Counted from the stretch's first letter, positions 34,968 through 44,986 are shown. The stretch: DNA of 64,000 bases from an uncultured Oscillospiraceae bacterium (GCA_949841465.1 CATKZW010000010.1:1-64000), one strand, 5' to 3'. Translations and numbers: made by a program. Notes: generated by a model not told the origin, from the sequence alone.

Positions 34968-37430
34968 GTGGCGCGGATTGCCAAGCTCGCCGTGTCGGCG
35001 GCCACCTACGCCATCGACCGGCCCTACGACTACCTGATCCCCCCGGCGCTGGAGGGGGCGCTGCGGCCCGGCATGCGGGCGGCGGTGCCCTTCGGCCGGG
35101 GGAACAAGGCCTGCGACGGCATCGTGCTGGCCCTGGGAGACCGGGAGGACATCAAAAGGCTGAAATATGTGCAGGCCCTGCTGGACGAGGAGCCGCTGCT
35201 GGACGGGAGCAGCCTCCAGCTGGCCCTGTGGATGCGGGAGCACTATTTCTGCACCGTGTACGACGCCATGCGCTCCATGCTCCCGGCGGGGCTGTGGTTC
35301 TCCCTAAAGGACTGCTGGCGTCTCGCTCCCGGCGTGGACCGGGAGGGGGCCTATGGGGCGGCGGGGGAGTCCAAACCGGCCCAGAAGCTGGTGGAGCTGC
35401 TGCTGGCCGGCGGGGGCCAGGCGGAGGTGGGGAAGCTCCGCACCGCCTTCGGCCTGTCCGATCCCGGCCCTGCCCTGCGGATGCTGGCGGAAAAAAACGT
35501 CATTGTCCGAGAGGCCAGCGCCCAGCGCGGGGTGAACGACAAGCAGGAGCTGATCGCCGCCCTGGCTGTGGACCCCGGCGACGCCATGGCCCTGCTGGAG
35601 CCAAAGCGGCGGCGGGCCCCGCTGCAGTACGCCGTCGGGGAGGCTCTCTGCGCGGTGGGGGAGACCTCCGCCAAGGAACTGTGCTATTTCACCGGCGCGT
35701 CTATGGCCACCCTGCGCGCCCTGGAGCGGATGGGAATACTGACCCTGTCCAAGAGGGAGGTGTACCGCCGTCCCCAGGCGCCCGTATACGAGCGGGCCGC
35801 CCCGGTGGAGCTGAACGGGGAGCAGGAGGCCGCCTATGAGGGGCTGCTGGACCTGGCCCGGCAGGGCGGCGCCGCTTTGCTGTACGGCGTCACCGGCAGC
35901 GGCAAGACCCAGGTCTACTTGAAGTTGATCCACACCCTGCTGGAGCAGGGCAGGACGGCCCTGGTGATGGTGCCGGAGATTGCCCTGACCCCCCAGCTCA
36001 TGCGCATTTTTACCTCCCACTTTGGCCGGGAGGTGGCCATACTCCACTCCTCCCTGTCCGCCGGGGAGCGATGCGATGAGTGGAAGCGGGCCAGGAGGGG
36101 GGAGGCCCGGGTGGTGGTGGGCACCCGCTCCGCCGTGTTCGCCCCCCTGCCCGACCTGGGCGTCATCATCCTGGACGAGGAGCAGGAGCCTTCCTACAAA
36201 TCCGAGCAGAACCCCCGGTACCATGCCCGGGAGGTGGCCCGCTACCGGTGCTATAAGGCGGGGGCGCTGCTACTGTTGGGGTCGGCCACCCCGTCGGTGG
36301 AGAGCATGTACCGGGCCAGAAATGGGGAGTACCGCCTGTTTGAGCTGAAAAACCGGTACAACGAGCGGGCCCTTCCCCAGGTGACCATTGTGGATTTGAA
36401 GGAGGAGCTGCGCCGGGGCAGCGGCGGCACCATCAGCGCCCCGCTGGCGAAGAAGCTGGAGGCGGTGATCGACCGGGGGGAGCAGGCCATTTTGTTCCTC
36501 AACCGCCGGGGAGCCAGCCGCATGGTGGTCTGCGGCGAGTGCGGCGGGATACCGGAGTGCCCGCGCTGCTCCGTCCACCTGACCTACCACTCCGCCAACC
36601 GGCGGCTGATGTGCCACTACTGCGGCTACTCGGAGCCTCTGCCCGAGCGGTGCCCCGTCTGCGGCGGGCTGCTGGACTTCGTTGGGGCGGGGACCCAGAA
36701 GGTGGAGGAGGAGCTGCGGCTGCTCTTTCCCGGCACCCGGGTCATGCGCATGGACGCGGACACCGTGTCCGCCGCCCACAGCCACGAGGCCCTGCTTGAA
36801 AGGTTCCGCCGGGAGCGCATCCCCATCCTTCTGGGCACCCAGATGGTGGCCAAGGGGCTGGATTTTGAGAACGTCACCCTGGTGGGGGCGGTGTCGGCGG
36901 ACCAGCTGCTGTACACCGGCGGCATCCACGCCGCCGAGCGGGCCTTCTCCCTGCTGACCCAGGTGGTGGGAAGGGCCGGACGGGGGGAGAAAAAGGGCGA
37001 GGCGGTGATCCAGACCTTCACCCCAGACAACGACGTGGTGCGCTTCGCCGCCGCCCAGGATTACGACAGCTTCTACGCCCAGGAGATCCGGAGCCGGGAG
37101 GTGCGGGAGCTGCCCCCCTGCGGGGATCTGTTCGTGCTGTGCGCCTCCGGGCTGGAGGAGACGGCGGTGCTCCGGGCGCTGCTGCGGCTGCGGGAAGCGC
37201 TGTCCGCCGCCCTAAGGCAGGAGCCCTACCGGGGCGCGGCCTACCGTCTGCTGGGGCCCGCCCCCGCGGCGGTGGCCAAGGTCAACGACCGCTACCGCTA
37301 CCGGCTGATTTTGAATACGACCAATACCAAGGCCATGCGGCTGCTGGCGGCGCATCTGCTCCGTCAGGCCCAGGCTGATAAACAGAACCGGGGGGTGGCC
37401 CTGTTTGCCGACCTGAACCCGCTGGACTGA
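34968..37430 (+). CDS. priA: Primosomal protein N' (replication restart helicase PriA)
   Basis: 3'-to-5' superfamily 2 helicase that reloads the replisome at stalled forks; 820 residues. The N-terminal 3'BD domain contains DRPYDYLIP. The helicase core has Walker A GVTGSGKTQVY, DEEQ box ILDEEQEPSYK, and later motifs ILFLNRRG and GTQMVAKGLDF. The zinc-binding insertion has paired cysteines CGECGGIPECPRC...CHYCGY...CPVCGG. GTG 34968 (AGAGGTGG 5 nt upstream) is chosen; GTG 34959 overlaps that site. The coaBC gene found here in B. subtilis is missing. Confidence 0.97.
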   Translation: MARIAKLAVSAATYAIDRPYDYLIPPALEGALRPGMRAAVPFGRGNKACDGIVLALGDREDIKRLKYVQALLDEEPLLDGSSLQLALWMREHYFCTVYDAMRSMLPAGLWFSLKDCWRLAPGVDREGAYGAAGESKPAQKLVELLLAGGGQAEVGKLRTAFGLSDPGPALRMLAEKNVIVREASAQRGVNDKQELIAALAVDPGDAMALLEPKRRRAPLQYAVGEALCAVGETSAKELCYFTGASMATLRALERMGILTLSKREVYRRPQAPVYERAAPVELNGEQEAAYEGLLDLARQGGAALLYGVTGSGKTQVYLKLIHTLLEQGRTALVMVPEIALTPQLMRIFTSHFGREVAILHSSLSAGERCDEWKRARRGEARVVVGTRSAVFAPLPDLGVIILDEEQEPSYKSEQNPRYHAREVARYRCYKAGALLLLGSATPSVESMYRARNGEYRLFELKNRYNERALPQVTIVDLKEELRRGSGGTISAPLAKKLEAVIDRGEQAILFLNRRGASRMVVCGECGGIPECPRCSVHLTYHSANRRLMCHYCGYSEPLPERCPVCGGLLDFVGAGTQKVEEELRLLFPGTRVMRMDADTVSAAHSHEALLERFRRERIPILLGTQMVAKGLDFENVTLVGAVSADQLLYTGGIHAAERAFSLLTQVVGRAGRGEKKGEAVIQTFTPDNDVVRFAAAQDYDSFYAQEIRSREVRELPPCGDLFVLCASGLEETAVLRALLRLREALSAALRQEPYRGAAYRLLGPAPAAVAKVNDRYRYRLILNTTNTKAMRLLAAHLLRQAQADKQNRGVALFADLNPLD

Positions 37431-37447
37431 TGAGGAGGAACCGAACA

Positions 37448-37945
37448 ATGGCGTTGAGGAAGATTGTGACCCAGGGGGACCCGGTGCTGGAGAAAAAATG
37501 CCGTCCGGTGGAGAAATTTGACCAGAAGCTCCACTGGCTGCTGGACGACATGAAGGAGACGCTGGCGGAGGCCGGCGGCGTGGGGCTGGCCGCCCCCCAG
37601 GTGGGCATACTGCGCCGCGTGGTGGTGGTGGAGGACGCCGAGGAGCAGCTGATTGAGCTGGTCAACCCGGTGATCGTGGAGCAGTCCGGGGAACAGGACG
37701 GCTGGGAGGGCTGCCTCAGCGTCCCCGGCAAGTGGGGGCAGGTGAAGCGGCCGAACTTCGTCACCGTCCGGGCCCAGAACCGGGACGGGGAGTTCTTTGA
37801 GGTCTCCGGGGAGGAGCTGGTGGCCCGCTGCTTCTGCCACGAGCTGGAGCACCTGGAGGGGCACCTCTTTGTGGAGCACGCCGACCAGCTGTACACCGCC
37901 GAGGAGGTGGACGCCATGTCGGAGGAAGAGGAGGGCGGCCGATGA
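37448..37945 (+). CDS. def: Peptide deformylase
   Basis: Fe2+/Zn2+ enzyme that removes the formyl group from nascent N-formylmethionine peptides; 165 residues. The three catalytic motifs are intact: GVGLAAPQVG (motif 1, about 44-53), EGCLSVP with the metal Cys (motif 2, near 89) and HELEHLEGHL with the HExxH metal histidines (motif 3, near 132). ATG 37448 has GAGGAGGAA upstream, preferred to an in-frame start at 37430. It overlaps fmt by 4 bp, the normal functional pairing. Confidence 0.98.
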   Translation: MALRKIVTQGDPVLEKKCRPVEKFDQKLHWLLDDMKETLAEAGGVGLAAPQVGILRRVVVVEDAEEQLIELVNPVIVEQSGEQDGWEGCLSVPGKWGQVKRPNFVTVRAQNRDGEFFEVSGEELVARCFCHELEHLEGHLFVEHADQLYTAEEVDAMSEEEEGGR

Positions 37946-38883
37946 GGATCGTCTTTATGGGCACCCCGGACTTCGCCGTGCCGTCGCTGAAGGCGCTGGT
38001 GGAGGCGGGGCACGAGGTCTGCGGCGTGTTCACCCAGCCGGACAAGCCGAAAAACCGGGGGATGAAGCTCCAGCCGCCGCCGGTGAAGGAGCTGGCACTG
38101 GAGCTGGGCCTGCCTGTGTACCAGCCCGCCAAAATGCGGGACGGGGAGGCGCTGAACATGCTCCGGGAGCTGAAGCCCGAGCTCATCGCCGTGGCTGCCT
38201 ACGGAAAGATTTTACCTGTGGACATTTTGGAGCTGCCCCAGCTGGGGTGCGTTAACGTCCACTCGTCTCTGCTGCCCAAGTACCGGGGGGCCGCGCCCAT
38301 CAACTGGGCCATCCTCAACGGGGAGGACGAGACGGGGGTCACCATCATGTCTATGGCGGAGGGGATGGACACCGGGGATATCCTGGCCCAGCGCGCCACC
38401 CCCATCGACATCAACGAGAACGCCGCCCAGCTCTTTGACCGGCTGGCGCAGATGGGCGGGGCGCTGCTGGTGGAGACGGTGCGGGGGCTGGAAGCGGGGA
38501 CGGTAAAGCCCGTTCCCCAGGACGACGCGCTGTCCAGCCACGCCCCCATGCTGAGCCGGGAGCAGTCCCCCATGGACTGGAGCAGAACCGCCCGGCAGCT
38601 CCACGACCAGGCGCGGGGGCTGTTCCCCTGGCCCGCCGCCACGGCGGCGCTGGACGGCGTCCGGTGCAAGATTCTGCGCACGGCGCTGCCGGGGGAAGTC
38701 ACTGACAAGGCCCCCGGCGCCGTTTTGCAGGCGGATAAGAAGGGTCTGCGGGTGGCCTGCGGGGACGGGGCCGTGCTGGACATTCTGGAGCTCCAGCCCG
38801 ATGGCAAGAAGGCTATGGCCGCCTGCGCGTTCCTGCTGGGCCATCCCGTCCCGGTAGGGACGGTATTGACGAAACAGGGGTGA
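37942..38883 (+). CDS. fmt: Methionyl-tRNA formyltransferase
   Basis: Formylates initiator Met-tRNA using 10-formyl-THF; 313 residues. It has the MRIVFMGTPDFAVPSL start, the folate/catalytic loop with NVHSSLLPKYRGAAPINWAI (Asn and His of the HxSLLPxxRG motif, near 108-120), the catalytic Asp in GMDTGDIL, and a C-terminal tRNA-binding domain. It overlaps def at its start (ATGA) and rsmB at its end (TGATG), so it is translationally coupled on both sides. Confidence 0.98.
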   Translation: MRIVFMGTPDFAVPSLKALVEAGHEVCGVFTQPDKPKNRGMKLQPPPVKELALELGLPVYQPAKMRDGEALNMLRELKPELIAVAAYGKILPVDILELPQLGCVNVHSSLLPKYRGAAPINWAILNGEDETGVTIMSMAEGMDTGDILAQRATPIDINENAAQLFDRLAQMGGALLVETVRGLEAGTVKPVPQDDALSSHAPMLSREQSPMDWSRTARQLHDQARGLFPWPAATAALDGVRCKILRTALPGEVTDKAPGAVLQADKKGLRVACGDGAVLDILELQPDGKKAMAACAFLLGHPVPVGTVLTKQG

Positions 38884-40208
38884 TGCCCGTGGGTTCCGCC
38901 AGAGAGACGGCGGTGCTGACCCTGGCCGCCTGTGAAAAGCAGGGGGCCTGGTCGGACGGCCATCTGAAGCACGCCATCCGGGCACAGGGGCTGGACCGCC
39001 GGGACGCGGCCTTGGCCACCCGGCTGTGCTACGGGGTGCTGCAAAACCGGCTGCTGCTGGACTGGCGGCTTGGCCGGGTGTGCTCCATGAAGCTGGACAA
39101 ATTGGATATCAAAGTGCTGTGCGATCTGCGGGTAGCGGCGTACCAGCTGCTGTTTTTGGACAAGATCCCCGCCAGCGCCGCAGTGAACGAGGCGGTGGAG
39201 CTGGCCAAACGCCACAGCCGCAGCCCCCGGGCGGCGGGGCTGGTGAACGGCGTGCTCCGGGCCCTCCTGCGGGAGGAGCCGCCGGAGGTCAGGGGCCGGG
39301 ACGAAATCGAAACCCTGTCCATCCGGTACAGCCATCCCCGCTGGCTGGTGGAGGAGTTTGCGGCCCTGCTGGGCCCGGAGGGGGCGGAGGCCCTGTTGGA
39401 GGCCGACAACCGGCAGCCCCCCACCGCCGCCCAGGTGAATACGTTGAAAACCACGCCGGAAAAGCTGGCGGAGGAGCTGCGCGCCGCGGAAGTGGATGCG
39501 CAGCCCCATCCCTGGCTTCCGGGCTGCCTCCTGCTCACCGGCACCGGGGATCTGGAGCGGCTGGACGCCTTCCGCCGGGGGGAGTTTTACGTCCAGGACG
39601 CCGCCTCCCGCCTGGCGGTGGCGGCCGCCGGGGTGGAGCCGGGCAGCCGGGTGCTGGACTGCTGCGCCGCGCCGGGGGGCAAGTCCTTTGCCGCCGCCAT
39701 CGCCATGGAAAACCGGGGGGAGCTGGTCTCCTGCGACATCCACCCACATAAAATCAAATTATTGGAGGCGGGCCGGGACAGGCTGGGGCTGTCTGTTATC
39801 AAGCCCACCCTCCAGAACGCCGCGCAGACCCAGGCGGACTGGGCGGAGGGCTTTGACACGGTGCTCACCGACGTGCCCTGCTCGGGTCTGGGCATCATCC
39901 GCAAGAAGCCGGACATCCGCTATAAGGACACTGAGCCGTTGAAGGGCCTGCCCAAGGTCCAGCGGGGCATTCTGGACAACTGCGCCCGATATGTCCGCCC
40001 CGGCGGGGTGCTGGCGTACTCCACCTGCACCCTGCTGCGGCGGGAGAACGACGAGATTGTGGACGGCTTCCTGACGGACCATCCCGACTTCTCACTGGAG
40101 CCCTTTGACCTGCCCCATCTGGGCGCACAGCCGGGCCGGGTGACCTTCTGGCCCCACATCCACGGCACAGACGGCTTTTTCGCGGCCAAGCTGCGCAGAA
40201 AGGGGTGA
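38883..40208 (+). CDS. rsmB: 16S rRNA (cytosine-967-C5)-methyltransferase
   Basis: SAM-dependent RNA methyltransferase of 441 residues. The N-terminal NusB-like domain (about 1-135) includes NEAVELAKRHS and AGLVNGVLRALLRE. The catalytic domain has SAM motif I VLDCCAAPGGKSF (near 256), motif IV DVPCSGLG with the product-release Cys, and the nucleophile Cys in YSTCTLL. Start ATG 38883 is part of TGATG overlapping the fmt stop, with AGGGG upstream. rlmN follows after 5 bp. Confidence 0.96.
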   Translation: MPVGSARETAVLTLAACEKQGAWSDGHLKHAIRAQGLDRRDAALATRLCYGVLQNRLLLDWRLGRVCSMKLDKLDIKVLCDLRVAAYQLLFLDKIPASAAVNEAVELAKRHSRSPRAAGLVNGVLRALLREEPPEVRGRDEIETLSIRYSHPRWLVEEFAALLGPEGAEALLEADNRQPPTAAQVNTLKTTPEKLAEELRAAEVDAQPHPWLPGCLLLTGTGDLERLDAFRRGEFYVQDAASRLAVAAAGVEPGSRVLDCCAAPGGKSFAAAIAMENRGELVSCDIHPHKIKLLEAGRDRLGLSVIKPTLQNAAQTQADWAEGFDTVLTDVPCSGLGIIRKKPDIRYKDTEPLKGLPKVQRGILDNCARYVRPGGVLAYSTCTLLRRENDEIVDGFLTDHPDFSLEPFDLPHLGAQPGRVTFWPHIHGTDGFFAAKLRRKG

Positions 40209-40213
40209 TTCCC

Positions 40214-41263
40214 ATGACCGACCTGAAATCCATGATCCCGGAGGAGCTGGAGGCGTATTTCAAAACGCTGGGCCAGCCCAAATTCCGGGCCATGCAGGTG
40301 TTCCGCTGGCTCCACCAGGGTGCGGAGTCCTTTGACGAGATGACCAACCTGCCCAAGGCGCTCCGGGAGAAGCTGAAGGCGGACTGCGTCCTCACCGTCC
40401 CCAAGGTGGAGCGCAAGCAGGTGTCCCGGCTGGACGGCACCATCAAATATTTGTGGCGGCTGGGGGACGGAAATTGCGTGGAAACGGTTTTGATGCGCTA
40501 CAAGCATGGGAATACTGTATGCGTGTCCAGCCAGGTGGGGTGCAATATGGGCTGTGTGTTCTGCGCCTCCACCCTGGGCGGAAAGGTCCGGGACCTGACC
40601 CCGGCGGAAATTCTGGACCAGGTAATATTTACCGAAAAGGACAGCGGGGAGGCCGTTTCCAACATCGTCATGATGGGAATCGGCGAGCCATTGGACAATT
40701 TTGACCATGTTTTGCGGTTTTTGACCCTGATAAATCACCCGGACGGGGTAAATATCGGCATGCGGCACATCTCCCTGTCCACCTGCGGGCTGGTAAAGCA
40801 AATTGACAAACTGGCCCAGCTTGGGTTACAATTGACGTTAAGCGTCTCCCTCCATGCGCCGGACGACGAGACCCGCTCCCGGCTGATGCCGGTGAACAAG
40901 GCGGTGGGGGTGGACACCCTGATGGAGACCTGCCGCCGGTATTTTGAGACCACCGGCCGGCGCATCTCCTACGAATATGCCATGGTGGACGGCGTGAACG
41001 ACGGCGACGAGCAGGCCGACCGGCTTGCCCGGCTGCTGAAGGGCCAGCCGGGGCACGTGAACCTGATCCCGCTCAACGAGGTGGCGGAGTCGCCGCTGAA
41101 GCCCAGCCGGCGGGTGCGGCAGTTCCAGCAGCGGCTGGAGGGGCACGGCGTCACCGCCACGGTGCGGCGGAAGCTGGGGGGCGACATCGACGCCTCCTGC
41201 GGCCAGCTGCGGCGGAGGAAGATCATGGAGGAGACCCATACCCCAGAGGAGGGATTAACTTGA
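40214..41263 (+). CDS. rlmN: Dual-specificity 23S rRNA/tRNA adenine-C2 methyltransferase
   Basis: Radical-SAM enzyme that methylates A2503 of 23S rRNA and A37 of some tRNAs; 349 residues. The [4Fe-4S] motif is CNMGCVFC (CxxxCxxC, near 109-116). The catalytic Cys near the C-terminus is seen in DASCGQL and a GEPLDNFD motif near 160 is typical. RlmN and not Cfr is favoured by the housekeeping setting. ATG 40214 follows AGGGGTGATT. It overlaps prpC by 4 bp (TTGA). Confidence 0.96.
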   Translation: MTDLKSMIPEELEAYFKTLGQPKFRAMQVFRWLHQGAESFDEMTNLPKALREKLKADCVLTVPKVERKQVSRLDGTIKYLWRLGDGNCVETVLMRYKHGNTVCVSSQVGCNMGCVFCASTLGGKVRDLTPAEILDQVIFTEKDSGEAVSNIVMMGIGEPLDNFDHVLRFLTLINHPDGVNIGMRHISLSTCGLVKQIDKLAQLGLQLTLSVSLHAPDDETRSRLMPVNKAVGVDTLMETCRRYFETTGRRISYEYAMVDGVNDGDEQADRLARLLKGQPGHVNLIPLNEVAESPLKPSRRVRQFQQRLEGHGVTATVRRKLGGDIDASCGQLRRRKIMEETHTPEEGLT

Positions 41264-41997
41264 ACGTATTCGGTGTGACGGACGTGGGCCGCGTCCGCCG
41301 GGACAACCAGGACAGCTTTGCCATCCGCCAGATCGGCGAGGAGGCGGTGCTGCTGGTGGTGTGCGACGGCATGGGCGGCGCCCGGGCCGGGAGCGTGGCC
41401 AGCTCTGTGGCGGTGGAGGCATTCATGCAGGCGGTGGAGGCGGCCCTGGCCGGCGGCCTGCCGGAGGACCTGGCCCTGCGGGAGCAGATGCTGTGCGAGG
41501 CCTGCCGCACTGCCAACGAGAACGTGCACCGGCTCAGCCTGGAGAACCGGGAGTACGATGGAATGGGCACCACCCTGGTGGCCGCCCTGGCGGCCCCCGG
41601 CTCGGTATGCTTCGTAAACGTAGGGGACAGCCGGGGCTATGTACTGTCAAATTCTTCCATACATCAGGTGACGGTGGACCACTCCCTGGTCCAGCTGCTG
41701 GTGGAGCGGGGTGAGATCACCCCCGCCCAGGCCAGAGTACATCCCCAGAAGAACTTGATTACTCGGGCGCTGGGGGTGGACAGCCAGGTGGAGTGCGACG
41801 TGATCTGGCTGGAGCCCGCCCCGGGCAGCCGTCTGCTGCTGTGCAGCGACGGGCTGAGCAACGTGCTGGACGACGAGACGCTGCTGAGCCTCTGCGCCGG
41901 GCACGGGACGCCGGAGGAGCTGTGCCGGACAATGCTGGAGCTGACGCTGGAACGGGGCGCGCCGGATAACGTGACCGTTGTGCTGGCGCAGCTGTGA
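41260..41997 (+). CDS. prpC: PP2C-type protein serine/threonine phosphatase
   Basis: Mn2+/Mg2+-dependent phosphatase that reverses phosphorylation by the neighbouring PASTA kinase; 245 residues. PP2C metal-binding motifs are VRRDNQDSF, VCDGMGG (near 32-38), FVNVGDSRGY and SDGLSN, and GAPDNVTVV at the end. It starts with TTG 41260, overlapping the rlmN stop, with GGAGGG 6-7 nt upstream. pknB begins 17 bp downstream, the usual phosphatase-kinase pair. Confidence 0.96.
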   Translation: MNVFGVTDVGRVRRDNQDSFAIRQIGEEAVLLVVCDGMGGARAGSVASSVAVEAFMQAVEAALAGGLPEDLALREQMLCEACRTANENVHRLSLENREYDGMGTTLVAALAAPGSVCFVNVGDSRGYVLSNSSIHQVTVDHSLVQLLVERGEITPAQARVHPQKNLITRALGVDSQVECDVIWLEPAPGSRLLLCSDGLSNVLDDETLLSLCAGHGTPEELCRTMLELTLERGAPDNVTVVLAQL

Positions 41998-42014
41998 CGA
42001 GGAGGACTTTTACC

Positions 42015-44090
42015 ATGGATCAATACATAGGTAAAATGCTCGACAATCGGTATGAGATCATAGAGTGCATTGGGACAGGCGGCATGGCCGTGGTGTACAA
42101 AGCGCGGGACCACCGGCTTAACCGGCTGGTGGCGGTGAAGATCCTCAAGCCGGAGCTGGCCAGCGACGCCGATTTCCGCCGCCGTTTCCACGATGAATCC
42201 CAGGCGGTGGCCATGCTGTCCAACGCCAATATCGTGTCGGTGTACGATGTGAGCCATTCCGACGGGCTGAACTATATCGTCATGGAGCTGATCGACGGCC
42301 TGACGCTCAAGCAGTATATGCAGCGCCGGGGCACCCCGCTGAACTGGCGGGAGGCGGTGCATTTCATCACCCAGATCATGCGGGCGCTGAGCCACGCCCA
42401 CTCCCGGGGCATCATCCACCGGGACATCAAGCCCCACAACATCATGGTCCTCCGGGACGGCAGCGTGAAGGTCACCGACTTCGGCATCGCCCAGCTGGCC
42501 AGCGCCGCCCAGACCACCATGACCCAGGAGGCCATCGGCTCGGTGCACTATATCTCCCCGGAGCAGGCCAAGGGCAGCCACGTGGACTGCCGCACGGACA
42601 TCTACTCCGCCGGGGTGGTGCTGTACGAGATGATTACCGGGCGCCTCCCCTTCGAGGGGGACACGCCGGTGGCGGTGGCCATCCAGCACATCAAGTCCAT
42701 CCCCATCCCGCCCAGGGACCTGAACCCGGACGTGCCCCGTGCGCTGGAGGCCATCACCCTGCGGGCCATGGCCCCGGAGCTGGGCCAGCGGTACGCCTCC
42801 GCCGACGAGATGCTGGAGGATTTGAAGGAATTCCGCAAGAATCCGGACTACGAGCCTGCCGTCCGGGTGGAGCCGGAGGCGGCTGCGGACGAACCCACCA
42901 TGGTGATGCCCAGCAAGGTGATTACCGCCTCGGTGCGGGTGCCGGCGGAGCGTATGGAGCGGGAGCCGGTCCGGCAGGAGCCGCCGCCGCGCCGCCGCCG
43001 TCAGGAGGAGGACGACTACTATTATGACGACGAGCCCCCCCGCCGGGGCAGCGCACTGCCTGCGGTGGCGGCGGTGCTGGTCATTCTGATTTTCATTGTC
43101 GGCATCGGCTGGTTCATCCTGAACGTGCTGCTCAAGGATATGTTTACCGCGGCCCCGGAGTACACCGTTCCCAGCCTGCTGGGCCATACTCTGGAGGAGC
43201 TGGAGCAGAATCCGGCGCTGCTGGACGGCTTCACCTTCCAGCAGGGCCCGGTCAAGAAGAGCAGCGAGTACCCGGAGGGCCAGATCTGTGAGCAGGACCC
43301 CGCCCCCAACAGCAAGGTCCGGGAGGGCGGCAGGACCATCACCGTCAGCGTCAGCGGCGGGGACGATAAGATGTATATGCCCAGCGTGGAGACCTGGGAG
43401 GCCCGGGTGGCGCTCAAGACCCTCCAGGACGAGATGGGGCTGAAGGTGAACCAGGAGCGGGAATTTGACGACAACATCACAGAGGGATATGTCATCTTCC
43501 AGAGCCTGCTGCCGGACACCCAGGTGGAGAAGGGGGACGAGGTGACCATCGTCATCAGCAAGGGCCCTGAGATCCCCAAGGTGACGGTGCCGCCCCTGGT
43601 GAACATGTCCATTGAGCAGGTGCGCACCCAGCTGGACGGCATGGGCTTGAAGGGGAAGGAGACGGAGCAGTTCAGCGACGAGTACCCCGAGGGCCGGGTG
43701 ATCTGGCAGAGCATTGAGGCGGGCACCCAGGTGGAGAAGGACACCGTCATCGACCTGTGGGTGAGCAAGGGCCCGGAGCCGGCGCCCTCTGTGGAGCCCA
43801 CGCCCTCCGACGAGCTGCCGGTCAGCGAACCGCCGGAGGAGAGCGGCCCCATAGCGGAACCCACCGAAGCCATCAATCCCACCAGCACACGGAACATCGA
43901 GGTGGACCTGAGTTCCTATGAGGGCACGGTGAACGTGCGCATTGTGGTGGGCGAGATGGAGGTGCATAACGGCGCGGTGGATGCCAACCAGGACATCATT
44001 TTCAGCAAGCCCGTCACCGCCTCCTGGCCGCAGATGGTGTATATCTATATCAATGAGTTGCTGGTGAACAGCTACTCCATGCAGCCCTGA
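42015..44090 (+). CDS. pknB: Serine/threonine protein kinase with PASTA domains (PknB/PrkC family)
   Basis: Membrane kinase that senses muropeptides/lipid II and controls growth, cell-wall synthesis and spore germination in Firmicutes; 691 residues. Kinase domain: Gly loop GTGGMAVVYKA, Lys42 (VAVKIL), catalytic HRDIKPHN (about 135-142), DFG at 155 and APE-like SPEQAKG. A basic/Tyr-acidic linker precedes one membrane segment (about 346-372). Three PASTA repeats (about 375-590) and a Pro/Ser/Glu-rich stalk plus a terminal beta-rich domain (about 610-691) lie outside. ATG 42015 follows GAGGAGGAC. Confidence 0.96.
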   Translation: MDQYIGKMLDNRYEIIECIGTGGMAVVYKARDHRLNRLVAVKILKPELASDADFRRRFHDESQAVAMLSNANIVSVYDVSHSDGLNYIVMELIDGLTLKQYMQRRGTPLNWREAVHFITQIMRALSHAHSRGIIHRDIKPHNIMVLRDGSVKVTDFGIAQLASAAQTTMTQEAIGSVHYISPEQAKGSHVDCRTDIYSAGVVLYEMITGRLPFEGDTPVAVAIQHIKSIPIPPRDLNPDVPRALEAITLRAMAPELGQRYASADEMLEDLKEFRKNPDYEPAVRVEPEAAADEPTMVMPSKVITASVRVPAERMEREPVRQEPPPRRRRQEEDDYYYDDEPPRRGSALPAVAAVLVILIFIVGIGWFILNVLLKDMFTAAPEYTVPSLLGHTLEELEQNPALLDGFTFQQGPVKKSSEYPEGQICEQDPAPNSKVREGGRTITVSVSGGDDKMYMPSVETWEARVALKTLQDEMGLKVNQEREFDDNITEGYVIFQSLLPDTQVEKGDEVTIVISKGPEIPKVTVPPLVNMSIEQVRTQLDGMGLKGKETEQFSDEYPEGRVIWQSIEAGTQVEKDTVIDLWVSKGPEPAPSVEPTPSDELPVSEPPEESGPIAEPTEAINPTSTRNIEVDLSSYEGTVNVRIVVGEMEVHNGAVDANQDIIFSKPVTASWPQMVYIYINELLVNSYSMQP

Positions 44091-44094
44091 GCCC

Positions 44095-44982
44095 ATGACG
44101 GGACGGATTGTCAAGGCCCTCAGCGGGTTTTACTACGTGGATGCCGGGACGGGGGAGCCCATCCCCTGCCGGGGCCGGGGAAAGCTGCGCCATCAGAGGG
44201 TCAGTCCCCTGGTGGGCGACCGGGTGGAGATCACCGTCACCGACAACGGCAGGGGGATGGTGGACGCCATCCTCCCCCGGAAGAACCAGTTCAGCCGCCC
44301 TGCGGTGGCCAACATCGACCAGATGGTGATCGTGGCCTCCGGGGCCGTCCCGGTGACGGACCCCTTCCTCATCGACCGCATGGCGGCCATGGCGGAGTGG
44401 AAGGGCTGTGAGCCCCTCATCGTGTTCAACAAGTGCGATCTGGAGCGGGCGGACGGGCTGGCGGAGCTGTACCGCGCCGCGGGCTTCGCCGTCCTCCAGG
44501 CCAGCGCGGAGACGGGGGAGGGGGTGGACGGCCTGTCCGCCGCCATCGCCGGCAAGGTGTCCGCCTTCACCGGCAACTCCGGCGTGGGCAAGTCCAGTAT
44601 CCTCAACGCCCTCCAGCCCGGGTTCGGGCTCCGGGTGGGCGAGGTCAGTGAAAAGCTGGGCCGGGGACGGCACACCACCCGCCATGTGGAGCTGTTCCCG
44701 GTGGCGGGGGGCCTGGTGGCGGACACGCCGGGCTTCTCCTCCTTCGACGTGGAGCAGATGGAGGCCATCCCCAAGGATGAGCTGGCCGGGGCGTTCCGGG
44801 AATTTGCCCCCTATGCGGGCTGCTGCCGGTTCCAGGGCTGCGCCCACATGAAGGAGCGGGGCTGTGCCGTGCGGGAGGCTCTGGCGGATGGAAGGATTGC
44901 CCCCAGCCGCCATAAAAGCTATGTGCGCCTGTATGAGCAGGCCAAGGAGATCCCCGAGTGGGAGCTGGCTAAGCGCAAATAA
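44095..44982 (+). CDS. rsgA: Ribosome small subunit-dependent GTPase RsgA
   Basis: Late 30S-assembly GTPase of 295 residues with circularly permuted motifs: an N-terminal OB domain (about 1-70), then G4 NKCD (near 108), G1 GNSGVGKSS (near 159), G3 DTPGFSS, and a C-terminal zinc domain with Cys and His in YAGCCRFQGCAHMKERGC. It follows pknB by 4 bp without a clear Shine-Dalgarno, so it may depend on coupling. This is the prpC-prkC-cpgA order of B. subtilis, but rpe and thiN do not follow. Confidence 0.97.
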   Translation: MTGRIVKALSGFYYVDAGTGEPIPCRGRGKLRHQRVSPLVGDRVEITVTDNGRGMVDAILPRKNQFSRPAVANIDQMVIVASGAVPVTDPFLIDRMAAMAEWKGCEPLIVFNKCDLERADGLAELYRAAGFAVLQASAETGEGVDGLSAAIAGKVSAFTGNSGVGKSSILNALQPGFGLRVGEVSEKLGRGRHTTRHVELFPVAGGLVADTPGFSSFDVEQMEAIPKDELAGAFREFAPYAGCCRFQGCAHMKERGCAVREALADGRIAPSRHKSYVRLYEQAKEIPEWELAKRK

Positions 44983-44986
44983 AATG